DNA from: Daphnia pulex
Lineage: Eukaryota; Arthropoda; Branchiopoda; Diplostraca; Daphniidae
Assembly: GCF_021134715.1 (NCBI RefSeq)
Contig: NC_060027.1
Span: 5,394,001 to 5,458,000, forward strand
Reading direction: 5' to 3'
Length of the DNA stretch: 64,000 nucleotides
In this document: positions 15,101-26,133 of the stretch, one piece after another
Position numbering within the stretch: the stretch's first letter is position 1
Layout of the letters: each line of letters starts with the position of its first letter
Program-made: the position numbers and the translations under genes
The notes under the pieces: model-generated
Database searches by the model: none
Told to the model about the DNA's origin: nothing
Seen by the model: only the letters and a program-made list of their open reading frames with translations

Positions 15101-18004
15101 TGCGCTATTTTGAGATAACCACTTTGTCTGACCGAGCAGGAGAAACGTACGCCAGTTTAGCCCTCTAACCTATATATAAATTTTAGCCACTGAAAATAAA
15201 TTTTAAACATTTAACTTAATGGCAAGTAGAAATGTTTTCGGACAAAGTATTAAAAAAAAGAGCGTTTTTTAAATTAAAACTTTTTTTGTAACTGGCAATG
15301 ACGCACTGATCGCCATTATTACATCACATTTAACACCACCCCCACGACATCAGCTTCATCTCAAATGAAGGACTCTTGGAACTTGGAAATTGTCACGTCA
15401 GTTGTTCATTTCGTCGTGCAAAGTTGTCGTTCAAGAACTTAACACGACCCCTGTGTGACTTGATGCCTTCTATACTTTCCATGTGTAGTTGAGTCCAACT
15501 TGAGAGGAGAACTACTACTCGCTGATGTACTTCATTATATTCCTCTGATTTCGTATACGTAGGTGGTCGACATCGCACTCAAAATGACGAGCTTGCATTA
15601 CGAGTATTCGCCGCTAATCATCGAGCTGGCCCGCCAAGCCCTGACCACCGGCCAGCCCATCAATCGGCCACTCTGGTGGATCGATCCCACCGACTCGGTT
15701 GCCCAAACCATCGACTCAGGTACGTATTGATAACGTGTAATCTTTGCACACCATGTTTGGGTTCCCCTATACAACCAAAACACCCAAACGTAAACTCTTA
15801 ATCAAATAATAATAATAATAGTCGACTACGGTATAATAATTGCTGGATGTTTTCCATCGTTAAATCGGTCTAGAAAGTGAATAGAGGGGCGCTATGAAGA
15901 TACAACTGACATATTTATTTTGAAAGAGCTAGCGAAAGGCGCGCTCAGGTTACTCGTTTCGACGTTAACAATATTTGGATCTGTGTCAATGGAACGGCGA
16001 CGGATCGATAGATAGACTAATCCGAGAAACAACGAGCGGATATATTGCTCCGTCGTCGGAGACTGGTGACGAGCTAGAGCTGCTAGAGACGTCGTACACT
16101 ACGAGAATCTAAGGCAATAATGGCAACACACACACACACATCACACACACATATAACCGATTTGTCAACTAATGAAAAAGAGAGTCTTCCATCTTATTGC
16201 AATAGCCGTTATTCCTAGTATAGTCCGTTTTGGCTTTTTTTCCCTTAGATTCTATCAAAAATATATATTGAGCCGGACTGCTGGACGTTTAATCACATCT
16301 TGAGACAAGTCTCTTGACTTGATGGCGTCAGGTGATGTTGTTAATATACTGTGTGTGTGTTGTAGACTCACGCTCTAGTAGGTAGGTTATTTATTTACAA
16401 GTGGCCGGTCTATATACGAATAGGCTATACATATTAGGAAGTAGTTGACGTCACGGAGAGAGTGCTCTCTCTGTCTTCTCCCCTAGCTGCCATAATCCAC
16501 ACGATATAATACCGAGTCTTTTTTCTTCTTCTTCTTCTTCTTCTTCTTCTTCTTCTTCTCTTCCGCCAGACATCTATGTATACTATATCTGTCAGTTGCT
16601 CTTTGTATTCCTTTTGTGCACCAAGCAATATCCGGGTGGTGGTGGTGGATGAAGGAAGTTCCCTGTTGGGTATACCGCAGCAGCAGCAGCAGCAGCAGCT
16701 CAGAGAAAAAATCTACAGTCGGGCATTGAGTTGCAGATGACTGGAACTAAATAGCGTTAGACATGAAGAGATGCGCCGACGCTAAAAACCGCCGTCGACT
16801 TTCTTCTTCTTCTTCTTCTTCTTCTTCTTCTTCTTCTTTTTCTTCTTCTTCTTTCTTTTTGTTTCACTTATCTTTTGGGCCTAAATAGACTCTTCTCGTC
16901 TTCTTCACTTTCCTACCCTTCGCCGTCAACAGATGATCGTCAATTCACTTATGCAGCCGTCATATATTTTCCTTCTTCTTCTTCTTCTTCTTCTTTTTTC
17001 TTTTATTTCTTTCACTTTTTCTTCTTGCCACTCTCGTTTGCCTTTAGCATGAGCGCAGTCAATCACTTCAGCTTTGACGCTATCACTCGACTCGATGGCC
17101 AAGACGACGCAATGAGCACGTCACATCCCCCCTACCACCACCACTACCACCAGCACCCACTCGAGTAATATTCTATCGAATTAAATGCCAACTACACCCC
17201 GACGGTTCTCTTCTATGACCATAAATTCTTCAACTCGGCCGCCCGTTACTTCGTTGGGGTTTTCCTGCGTCGGCACGTCGGACATCCGTCTGCTGAGGAC
17301 GGGCCGCCCACCCCAACCCTCTCCCACTCCACCCGCCAAATATATAAGTGAAACTGTCAAAAAGATGAAGATGACATGTCTTTTACGCAATACTCAAGAC
17401 ACTACTACAGAGACTTGCCTAGTAAAAGAAATGTCATAGGCACTCACCGCGCGTTTCCCATATCCGGCCTAAAATGGCACGACGAGCTCATTCCTTTCAC
17501 CGCTAATTCATTTTATTATTTCTTTGATTTCTTTCCTCGCACTCCGTTACACGACTTGGGAAATACTACTGTCTATTTCAATGTGCTACGCCTATAGAAA
17601 TAACACAATGTCATCATTTCATCAATCATTCGACATTGTCTTCTTGTGACTCCGACGTGAGTGTCTATACTCAACGTTGCCTTTACACTTTTGATTTTTG
17701 ACAGAGTATCTGCTGGGCGACGATGTGCTAGTGGCGCCAGTCGTCCAACAGGGAGCCGTGACAAAGGACATTTACCTACCCAAAGGCGAGTTTACACTTT
17801 CTAGAAAAAGAAAAAAAGAAATGTTACATACCAAATCTTATTCGATTTACTTTTTTTAAAAAACAAATTGTCTCAAATGAAGGTCTGTGGCGCGACGAAG
17901 TTGATCCGGCTCATCCAGTGTACACGGGACCCATTTGGCTGGAAGCCTACCCGGCCCCGCTGCAAACGCTGCCGTACTTTACGCGTGCCGGCCCTCTCCA
18001 ATGA
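78..18004 (+). CDS. Secreted glycoside hydrolase family 31 enzyme, MYORG-like (15 coding exons)
   Basis: Exons: 78-96, 176-331, 6197-6378, 7114-7559, 7644-7766, 7864-7936, 9975-10068, 10157-10181, 10271-10379, 10481-10655, 10726-10769, 10894-11082, 15563-15719, 17705-17785, 17883-18004. All phases agree and give 664 aa. The Met at 78 is followed by a short charged stretch and a hydrophobic core ending ASAFA, a good signal peptide. The frame stays open upstream to a splice acceptor at 48, so an N-terminal extension or a 5' UTR exon outside the window is possible. The barrel motif FKVDAGE places the expected nucleophile at Asp411. RMLDKGTVWG places the expected acid/base at Asp471. Both lie at nearly the same distance from the C-terminus as the catalytic Asp pair of human MYORG, an alpha-galactosidase in the secretory pathway. 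Substrate here is inferred only. Arthropods have several paralogs, so no symbol is given. The last intron has a GC donor. Confidence 0.88.
332..6196 (+). other. Intron 2 of the GH31 gene, 5.9 kb
   Basis: Bounded by a GT donor after 331 and an AG acceptor before 6197, with matching phase (one base carried over to complete a Gly codon). It is AT-rich with A/T homopolymers and a (CAG)7 run at 5737-5757. Open frames up to 120 aa (2981-3343) show no recognisable protein pattern. No gene is supported inside it. Confidence 0.75.
5737..5757. repeat. (CAG)7 microsatellite in GH31 intron 2
   Basis: Seven uninterrupted CAG units, non-coding. Confidence 0.9.
7937..9974 (+). other. Intron 6 of the GH31 gene, 2.0 kb
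   Basis: Begins GTATAT after a CAA codon and ends CTAG before a GGT codon (phase 0). It holds scattered GCAGCA-type short repeats, a GA dinucleotide run near 9258-9277, and no coding signal that I can support. Confidence 0.75.
9258..9277. repeat. (GA)n microsatellite
   Basis: Nearly uninterrupted GA repeat in GH31 intron 6, directly after a short CA run. Confidence 0.85.
11083..15562 (+). other. Intron 12 of the GH31 gene, 4.5 kb
   Basis: The donor GTACTG follows a GAG codon, and the acceptor ends in GTAG before a GTG codon (phase 0). It contains a GATA run (about 11144-11163) and a TCCA tetranucleotide array (11996-12025). Open frames of up to 112 aa on either strand are low complexity and match nothing that I know. 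Confidence 0.75.
11996..12025. repeat. (TCCA)n tetranucleotide array
   Basis: About seven TCCA units with one imperfect unit at the start, in GH31 intron 12. Confidence 0.85.
16523..16560. repeat. (TTC)n array 1 in GH31 intron 13
   Basis: About twelve TTC triplets, which read GAA on the minus strand. It is the first of three TTC arrays within 500 bp. The intron spans 15720-17704. Confidence 0.9.
16678..16699. repeat. (CAG)7 microsatellite in GH31 intron 13
   Basis: Seven CAG units, non-coding, between TTC arrays 1 and 2. Confidence 0.9.
16800..16855. repeat. (TTC)n array 2 in GH31 intron 13
   Basis: About 55 bases of TTC triplets interrupted by one short T run. Confidence 0.9.
16972..16995. 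repeat. (TTC)n array 3 in GH31 intron 13
   Basis: Eight TTC-type triplets, followed by further pyrimidine-rich sequence up to about 17030. Confidence 0.85.
17786..17882 (+). other. GC-AG intron (intron 14) of the GH31 gene
   Basis: The exon ends CCCAAAG and the intron begins GCGAGT. It ends AAATGAAG before GTCTGTGG. Only this GC donor joins LPKG to LWRDE in frame. The nearest GT (within GAGTTTAC) gives an early stop. The AG|GCGAGT context fits the strong 5' match typical of GC donors. Confidence 0.75.
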
Positions 18005-21000
18005 TTAGACACGCCGTCGCCGTCTTAACTGTCGTTTGGCGTGACGAGAAACGTCGGCTGGCGTCGGTTGGCGTCTGCCGGCGTCGTGCGTTTTATTTTC
18101 TCTATTTCACCTTAGACTATATATATGCAATGTAATACACCTGGTTCAATAGTCGCTCGATTATATATACTGGGGAGAATGAGCGTGTATACACGGGCAG
18201 CCAGGCGGGATGTGCATCACCTGATGGCAGCAGCGCCAAATCAGCACAAAAGCTCAAAAGAATGAATGATCTATTGACTATTATTATATATCTACCCATG
18301 TATGTATATATACATATATACACACTTGGCATTTCAAAATGAAGTCACGAACGGTGTTGCATGGACGGTCCGTCTGGCGAAAAAAAAAAAAACCAAACAA
18401 ACAAAAGCTGGTCGGTCCGACTGGCGGGGGGTAAAATCCGCCATGGAATAAGCGCTAAATCGCTTAGGTGCGTGTTATCATTCCACGACTTTGATATATC
18501 GAATCATATTCGGTCTTACAAGTATAGGGCTCCTATTTAGATGTGTCTACACTGGTTGATGCCGACGTGAAATATATATACCAGTTATTCTTTATTGTTA
18601 TTATTATATCCGAAAGGTGAAACTATACCGTATCATATAGTTTGCCAAAAATCGAGCGATAAAGGATAAACCCATCAGAATCTGCGTATAATATACGAGG
18701 CAAGAAAGTTTTCCCTTCGCCAGTCGAAACTCGTCTACTCACTCACGTATTCTACAATCTAGTTTCGGCTTTTTCAAAAAAAAAGAAATGAAGGAAAACT
18801 CCAATCGGGCACGAGCGGGAGAAAATGGCGACCGCCGCTCAGATACCGCCGCGCTACGTGATTTTACAATCGTAAAGAAAGAAAGAAAAAAAAGTGGGCG
18901 AAAATCCAGTGAAACGGATAAGAAAAAAGGACTACAAATTGCCACGTGACATTCGATCTATAAGAGGAGGAGAAAAAAGAGACACAAGGAGTTGATGGAA
19001 CAGGCGTGTGTCGTGTGCTCTTCAAATCAGGTAAAGTGCCACCGGCTGCTGATGGGCTCGTGCCATTTCCCTTCACGTCGACTTGTGCAAACAAATCAGA
19101 AAAGAAAAGAAACTTGTTCCGTCTATTTGCTGATGAAGTCCTGTGCTCCTGGACTATACTATATAAGCGAACGTGTCGTACCCCACACGGCTCATATGTG
19201 AGCATCGTAGCCTATTTAAGTGTGTTACGTGAACGTGACTGATGCGCAAGCTGTCGAAGAAACCTGGCATAGTACACGAGGCGAATCTATCTATGGCCAG
19301 CCAGCCACCGCGTCGTATATATCAGGATTGTTACGCCGACGTGACGTCATACATCTCTATTATATGTCGGATCTGATATCTACCTTTGATGCACAGATTG
19401 GAGCCGATGAAAATGGCTGGAATAAGACATGACTGGAGGCCAGATGTGCTTGCGTCAATTGCCTGCAGCCACAATTACCCAAGTTCAAATACCAAGTGTT
19501 CCATTAGAGTCGACACTAATTCATTCGGCGTTTTTCTGGCAGGAGCAGGAGCAGGAGCAGCAGGAGCGCCGCATTCAAAATGGAAATGGGCCGTTTTTGC
19601 ATTTATTGGGCCCTTGAGCGATACTGATTATAACGCGGCGGGCATCTAGGGAGCAATAAGAGTGGCCCACGCCACATATGATTGACTGTCAGACAAGCCA
19701 AGTCAACATTCGCTATGCTCCTTCATCGTCGGCATACTATACTCGAGATTATAATTCAGCCGAACCTTATACTATTATTATTATATAGTGCTGCTGCTAG
19801 CTGCATCTAGAGCCAAAATGGAGATGCAACACAGCACGACTGTTTTTCATAAAGAAATTTCCATAGTTCTACACAACTCCCAATGGATTTCCGACTGGCT
19901 GATTGGTCTTTGTCTTTTATTATTTTATTTTATTTTTTTTGACGGTGTGTGCCTGTGCCGTGCTGCTGCGCAGGCAGCGACATTGTATATATGATGATGG
20001 GCACACACGCACACAGACAGGGCCGCGCCAGCATCTCCAGCAGCAAAGGGAGGACGCCAGTCAACGCAGCCAGGCCCTGACTCTCTTGTGTGTAAATCGA
20101 GGGAAAAAATTTGCATCTTCCATCAAACCATCAAGTCGGCGGCGGGGGGAATGAGAGAGACATGCGTTTCTTCTTCTTCTTTTTCTTCTCCTTCTTTCTG
20201 CCTTGCCTCATCTGCTCCTGCTGCCTGCATATTTCTTCTCTTCCGTCTTGCATCGTTCACAAGTTTCTGTGCATATTGAACAATTCAGCAGCAGCCAGTT
20301 CAGCATCAGCCCCGTCTTTCTCTCTCTCTCTTCTGTTTGTCTGTTTTCGTTTTGTTTGCTCTCCGGTAGTCGTCGCTTTTGTTGTTTCAAAATGAGTGAA
20401 AGAAGCTTCAACGTCACGACGTCGGCAAGGAGAGCGACTACACCCAGGAGACCCTCGGTTTCACAGGCCAATTCCTATAGAGCAGCAGCTAGGCTACTAT
20501 ACTACCCGACTTGCACAGCATATAGACAACTGACTGAGATAAAGAGCTGTAGGCCATATAAGCTGATGAGATCAATGTCAACCGAATATCAAAAGACAAG
20601 AAGGGTCCGCCCCTGTATTGCATATGGCACTCAGCTTCTTGCAGCGACTCCGGCTATGTTACATATATAGGTATATGGTATGTATGTAGACCATGAAAAT
20701 GTATGCTGATTTGTAGTTTGTGCTAGAGAGACGATATATATGTGTACACAACAATCGTCGAATATATAGTAAAACCATGGGAACCGTTGGACTTTTAAAA
20801 CCTTATACATATCCCCGTAGATGTATATTCGTTACAGTGCTGCATATGCGGTCGTTTTTATTCGGCTCGGCCCTGTACCTCGAGTTGCCATTTCGTCGTA
20901 TTAAGTCTATTGCTCGCAAATGCAGTTGTATAGAGATGGGGAGTATAGTAGATAGTACTAGTACTGCTGCTGCTGCTGCTGCTGCAACTGTCAGGGAAAA

Positions 21001-24000
21001 AGCAATCACAGCAGCGGAAAAGCTAGGCAAGAGAAACTACCAGACGGAGTGCCGGCCATCGGGCAGGTATAAAGTGCTGGACTGCCGGGCCTTTTTGTTG
21101 AAACGACTCTTGTTTCGGGGTCCGGCAGCAGTTTGATTTAAGACCAGCACTCCCTTTCAGTGGAATCAAAATGTCCAACGGCGCCACAGCGCATACAGCA
21201 GCACACGGGACCGGAGAGCGCGTATTCCGTTGCGCTCAACTAGTCGTCCGTCACGAACAAATGCCATGGTCCTTCGAAATTCTTTGTGCACACAATCAAA
21301 CTTACCGCGGCCGGGAGAAGGCCAAACTTCCATTTCTTCACGTACAATCCGTTCAAAACAACCGGAAAAGAAACGATTTCCAATGGTTATATGAATATAT
21401 TTATCAGACTGGGTCATTTGGTCCTGTTCTCTTCTGTTCAGTCAGCCCCCCACAACGCCATTCAAAATTGATTAACTTACGCGCCAATAAAAAGGTCGCA
21501 CTGGTGTCTGATATGGGCCTGCCTGCCTGGCTGCCTGGCTGCCTGCCTAATACAAATACACGCTCTTCTATATATAGCAGCAATAACGCGGTTGACGTAT
21601 TGAAAAAAATGTATGTATTCGAGATTCTATTGACGTTCAGTCAGAAAAATGGAAGCGTAGGACGTCGGAGGAATACACGGCGTCGGGCGCCTGCTGAATG
21701 CCAAGCAATGGCACTACAAATTGCCAAGTCTCCAAGGCGAGCGTGTGGAGCCGGAGCGCTGACACTCTCACGACACTACGACAGCAGTTGCGCCCATGTC
21801 AAATGTATACACTACCAAATCATATTTCTAAATAGAGTAACGCTCGACGTTTTCCCGCCTCGCCTCGACGTCTTCTAAACTTCTGGGAAGTCAATGTTCA
21901 ATATATAGTATCGCTCTATTACCCTATATCTTGTACGCAGCAGTGTTCATTAACCAAGAGATGCGCAAAAGATAAAGAACTGCGTATTATCTAATACATT
22001 TATAAAGATCTGGTGATTTGAATCGATACCGAACTGAAACCAACGGCGGTCAAATGTGATTATAAAAAGACCCATTGAAACAAATCAATAGCTCGATCGT
22101 CTTTATTGATGATATTTCAGAATAAAGAATTCAAAATAAGAAAAGACGACATTTTCCTCCGAATTTTTGGCATCTCATTTGGCATCGCTTGGCACGCCCA
22201 TGCAAATCTCAAACGAAGAAAAAACAAAAAAAAAACAAACCAAAAAGAAACATATAATAACGTACATACCATCTTTTACAGTCTAGTCTAATACGAGCGA
22301 CGTCTCCAGCACAGTAATGACATTCCAAATATCAAGTTTATACTGCGTGAACCCCAAATTTATGAATCGTGTGGTCCCATATCCTTGTATGTTAAATAAC
22401 CTTTTCTGACTTTTTTCCCTTGATCCCGATGGCGATTTTAATAAAAACTCTCCCAGCTACATCCAACACGAAAGGCGAAGCGAATTTATTTCGTCGAAAG
22501 CGAAGTGACTCGCAGGTCGTACGTATTATTATATAAATCCAGGGCATCCAAAAGCGCTTGATTGTAGCACTGTTGTTTTTTTGTCTGCTTGGCCAGCAGC
22601 AGTGACACGAGTGGGCAGCGTAGGTCAGCTGGTCTGTCGGCACTTGAAAAAAGAAGTGGTTGTTAAGGGCCACGGCGTGATGAGAAAAGTTATGCAGTGC
22701 TGCTGTTGTTGTCCCCCTTGAACCACGACTGAAATGTCACCAACAACATTTTTCAAATGTGATTAGTAGTAGTAGTTGAACCCAACGGCTTCCACCAATT
22801 TTGACATAAATGATATCGAACCCATGATGTATTCATTAGTACACGCTGAACTGAACGAGAATGACGAAAAAAAAGATATATAATATATGAATATTATACC
22901 GGTACTGCTTTTCTGGACTCGATTCACCATCTATAGCAACAACTTAAATATTTGAAGATGACTATAATATTCGAGGAATTTCTTAATTAAGCCACCCAGC
23001 TTCTGTAGGCCCCGGTAGTATTGAAATGATTGGGTGCCAGCCAATTTGTCCTGCTCATGCAAAGGGTATATGGTGCGGTATATTTGGCTTGAAGGCGGAT
23101 TAATTCATATCGATCTAATTTGATTCGAAAACATAATTAACAATTAGCCGCGCTGTATCCTATTAGCGGTGCCCGGCCGCCGCCGCCGTACATGGTGACG
23201 TCAAGAGATCAAGTGGCTGCAAGACGAGATTACAGCTGCTACCACCGCCGCCTTGCCCCGCTGCTGTCTCTCCCCGCTGCTGTTACAGTCGTTGATTCCC
23301 GCGCGGCTCCCGGCTCCGTGGCTCTACTCTGTGTGATGTGCGCATCTATATATTTGGCTGATGCTGATGCTGCGGCCTCCACCGCCGTGGTGGTGGTGAT
23401 GGCGGTATATGGAGAGAGAACATGCCAGGCTATTTTGATTGATTGACTTTGGAATGGCTCGGTTATCGTGAATTGCCAGGGCGAGGACGAAAATCGCGTC
23501 AGTACCAGGACTATATACCTATTAAAGAAAAACCCGCGCTCGAGACTATACGCAGTACGCTAGCGGCTAGCCTGGTAAAGGGTTTTCCTTGCTTTGAAGC
23601 CCTGCCAACATTTTGTAATTAGAAAACGATTGAAGAAAATCATATTGTGTGTATGGGATATACATGTTGCAAAAGAAGAAAATGGAAAATATCTCTCATC
23701 TGTTCGCCAATCTGTACTGCTGGCAAACTATTATATAGTCACCATTATAAACCCGAGCTGTTAACAAAGTTTGTTACGGTTATATGTTTCGATAAGCAGA
23801 AATCTGAAAGAAAAGCATATCTAGATTAATTTCTCGAGAATAGATATTTCAATAAAAAGGCTAAATTTATGTATATATTGAGAGCACAGCCCAGAATAGG
23901 TACAAATGTGAAATACTATAATGACGAGAATACAAATAGAAGCCATTTTTAAAAATCAAGAGTTTTGTTTGATGCTGTTTCCATTCTGAAAAAAAAAAAC

Positions 24001-25997
24001 ATTAAAAAGTTGTCTTCCTCGTCGTCTATATATTCCCGCACCATCTCCTTTGAACATTATGGGTTTGGGAACGCTGCGATTAGCACCGCACACACACCCG
24101 CTCGCTTTTTTAAAACAATAATAAACTTGACTGCTAATGAACTCGTAATAATTGAGCAGACGTCGGCATGAATACACGCAGACGCAGCACAACATACACA
24201 GACGCCGAGTCCCAAAAGCCATCCCCCAAGAACAAGAGACAAGAGAAAAGCTACAGACATCTCTATAAGATATTAAGGACCAGAGAAGATCACAAGGGGA
24301 TCATTTAAGTGATACCAGCAGAGTCAAGTCAAGTGTAATGATCATTGGAAACAAAATGCACAGCGCGGCATGATGGCGTGATGATGATTTCTCTTTTCGG
24401 AACGACGACTCTTTTGCGCCAACGTCGAGTTTAGATTACCTGCCATCGCTGGTTCAATTTTTTGTTTTTTTATTATTCAACAATGGAGGGGGAGTTTTGA
24501 AGTGCTGCACACACTCGTGAGCTCACAAAAAATTCGCCAGCAACAAGAAAGAAAACGTAAATGGTAAAAATTGTCAAATTGAAAATTTGTCAAAAGAACG
24601 GCGCGCGTTAGCGAAGACTGGCCGGGAGCAGTGCCACTCGGACACGGTGAAATTACTTTCTCTTTGATAGTCGCGCGCGTATGTACTTTTTCTTCAACTT
24701 CATCAAAGGTTCTTTCGCTTGAAATGCCACCGGAGTCACCCGCCAGTCAGCTTGAACTGACGCAGCAGCATATAGGTTGGGATATACATAGAGCGACGAG
24801 AGCTATACATATGTCCGATCCCTTTGTATATATCTAGAGTCTAGACGCTAAGATATACTAAATTTTCGTTGGCTGGATGTGTACCGTATCAGAAAGTGAA
24901 TGCTTAAGCCCTTGTTGGTCGCGTCTCGCGTCCTCCAGAATGTTCGATGTCTGTGCTCCTCCTGAAAAGGGGGATATCCCTATATAATATCGGCAGTGGA
25001 TTCCGCAGACTGAAAAAGTCAAGAAAAGAAAGGAGAGAGAAATAAAATGATTTGCAGGCCCCCGTTGGCTGTTGTTGGTGTTCAAAGAAGATGCAAAGGA
25101 AAAACGAGAACCGAGGGCCAGGGCGCTTGCGCTTGAATCCCTTTCAGGAGCCGTTCGCAGTCGAAGCAGTCGGGTTGACTAACTCAGTTCTGATTGTGCT
25201 ACTGGTCCCTTTGCAGCGAGCCAGGCCCTGCCATCACGGTTGGCTTCAGTTGACCCGTTTCCCCCCACACACAAAAATAACGCCGAACTATTAGATCAAA
25301 CATCCAATAGACTGGTAAACCTTAAAGTGCTGCAGTACACGTACTATACACCGGAAATCTTTACAGTGGAGAAGAGAAATAAAACAAAAAAAGAAAAAAA
25401 AAAGCAGTGAAATTGTGTGTCTTGATTATTCAATTTTAGTGAAGGGAGAGGCGCGTGCGGAGAAATCAAGAACAACAGTGGGACAAAAAAAAGGGTCCGA
25501 TGCAAAATGGAATTGTCCGTCGACGGATGAGCGGTCGAATTCGATGACAATCGGTTTTTGACGGCCCTCGACACTCGTTGGTGTGCACAGCTCTGGCAAG
25601 TGGCAACCGATCAAACGCGGCATTATATTGCACCCTGGACAAAAATTGGACGTCTCCCGCAGCTGACTGACTGACTGCTGCGAGGCCTGTGAGTAAGCCC
25701 ATTGCGCTCAACATGTGACGGCCAGAAAAAGAAAAAAGGGAAAATAGATTGGCCGTTCAACGCACAAAGTACCTGCAGAGTTCTCTGGCTGGCGCAATAA
25801 ACATCAACGGTCAAGTCTATTACGTTCGACTGAGAAAAAAGACCGTTCAAAAGAATTTGTACGAGTGCACTCGAGGTGTGGTTCTGCGAAAACCTCGAAA
25901 TTTGAACGCTATATAGCGACATGCGAGTGTAATTTTCAAAATAAATTTCTTTTCCAAAATATTTTTGAAGAACAGAAAAACTTGGAAGACGGAAACC
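18005..25997. other. Gene-poor region between the GH31 gene and a candidate dpr first exon
   Basis: Eight kilobases of AT-rich sequence with A/T homopolymers, TTC-rich stretches (about 20167-20200) and a CTG run near 20964-20985. Plus-strand open frames of 155, 138 and 235 codons fall at 20203-20670, 20720-21136 and 21171-21878. They have no recognisable domain and partly read through low-complexity sequence, so I do not call them genes. No tRNA or other RNA gene was recognised. Confidence 0.6.
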
Positions 25998-26133
25998 ATG
26001 TTGAAACCCAGTCAAAGTGAAGCATCGGAGTCGAGGCTCGGTTTCAAGAAAGTTCGATTCGTGACCATCACGTTCGCTTTCACCTGGATAACCCTCAGTA
26101 TGGCGCAAGGGAAGTCTTCGATCTCAGTCAAAG
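25998..26133 (+). CDS. Candidate signal-peptide first exon A of the dpr-like gene
   Basis: The ATG at 25998 (context AAACCATG) opens 45 codons plus one base, ending AAAG before a GTAAAC donor. The peptide has a basic stretch (FKKVR) and then a hydrophobic core, TITFAFTWITLSMAQG, which looks like a cleavable signal peptide. It ends in phase 1. That is exactly the phase required by the exon starting at 36447, where G plus TT gives Val. This would mean a first intron of 10.3 kb, as is usual for dpr/DIP-type genes. The exon could instead belong to an unrecognised gene, or be an alternative to the candidate at 35068. Confidence 0.5.
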
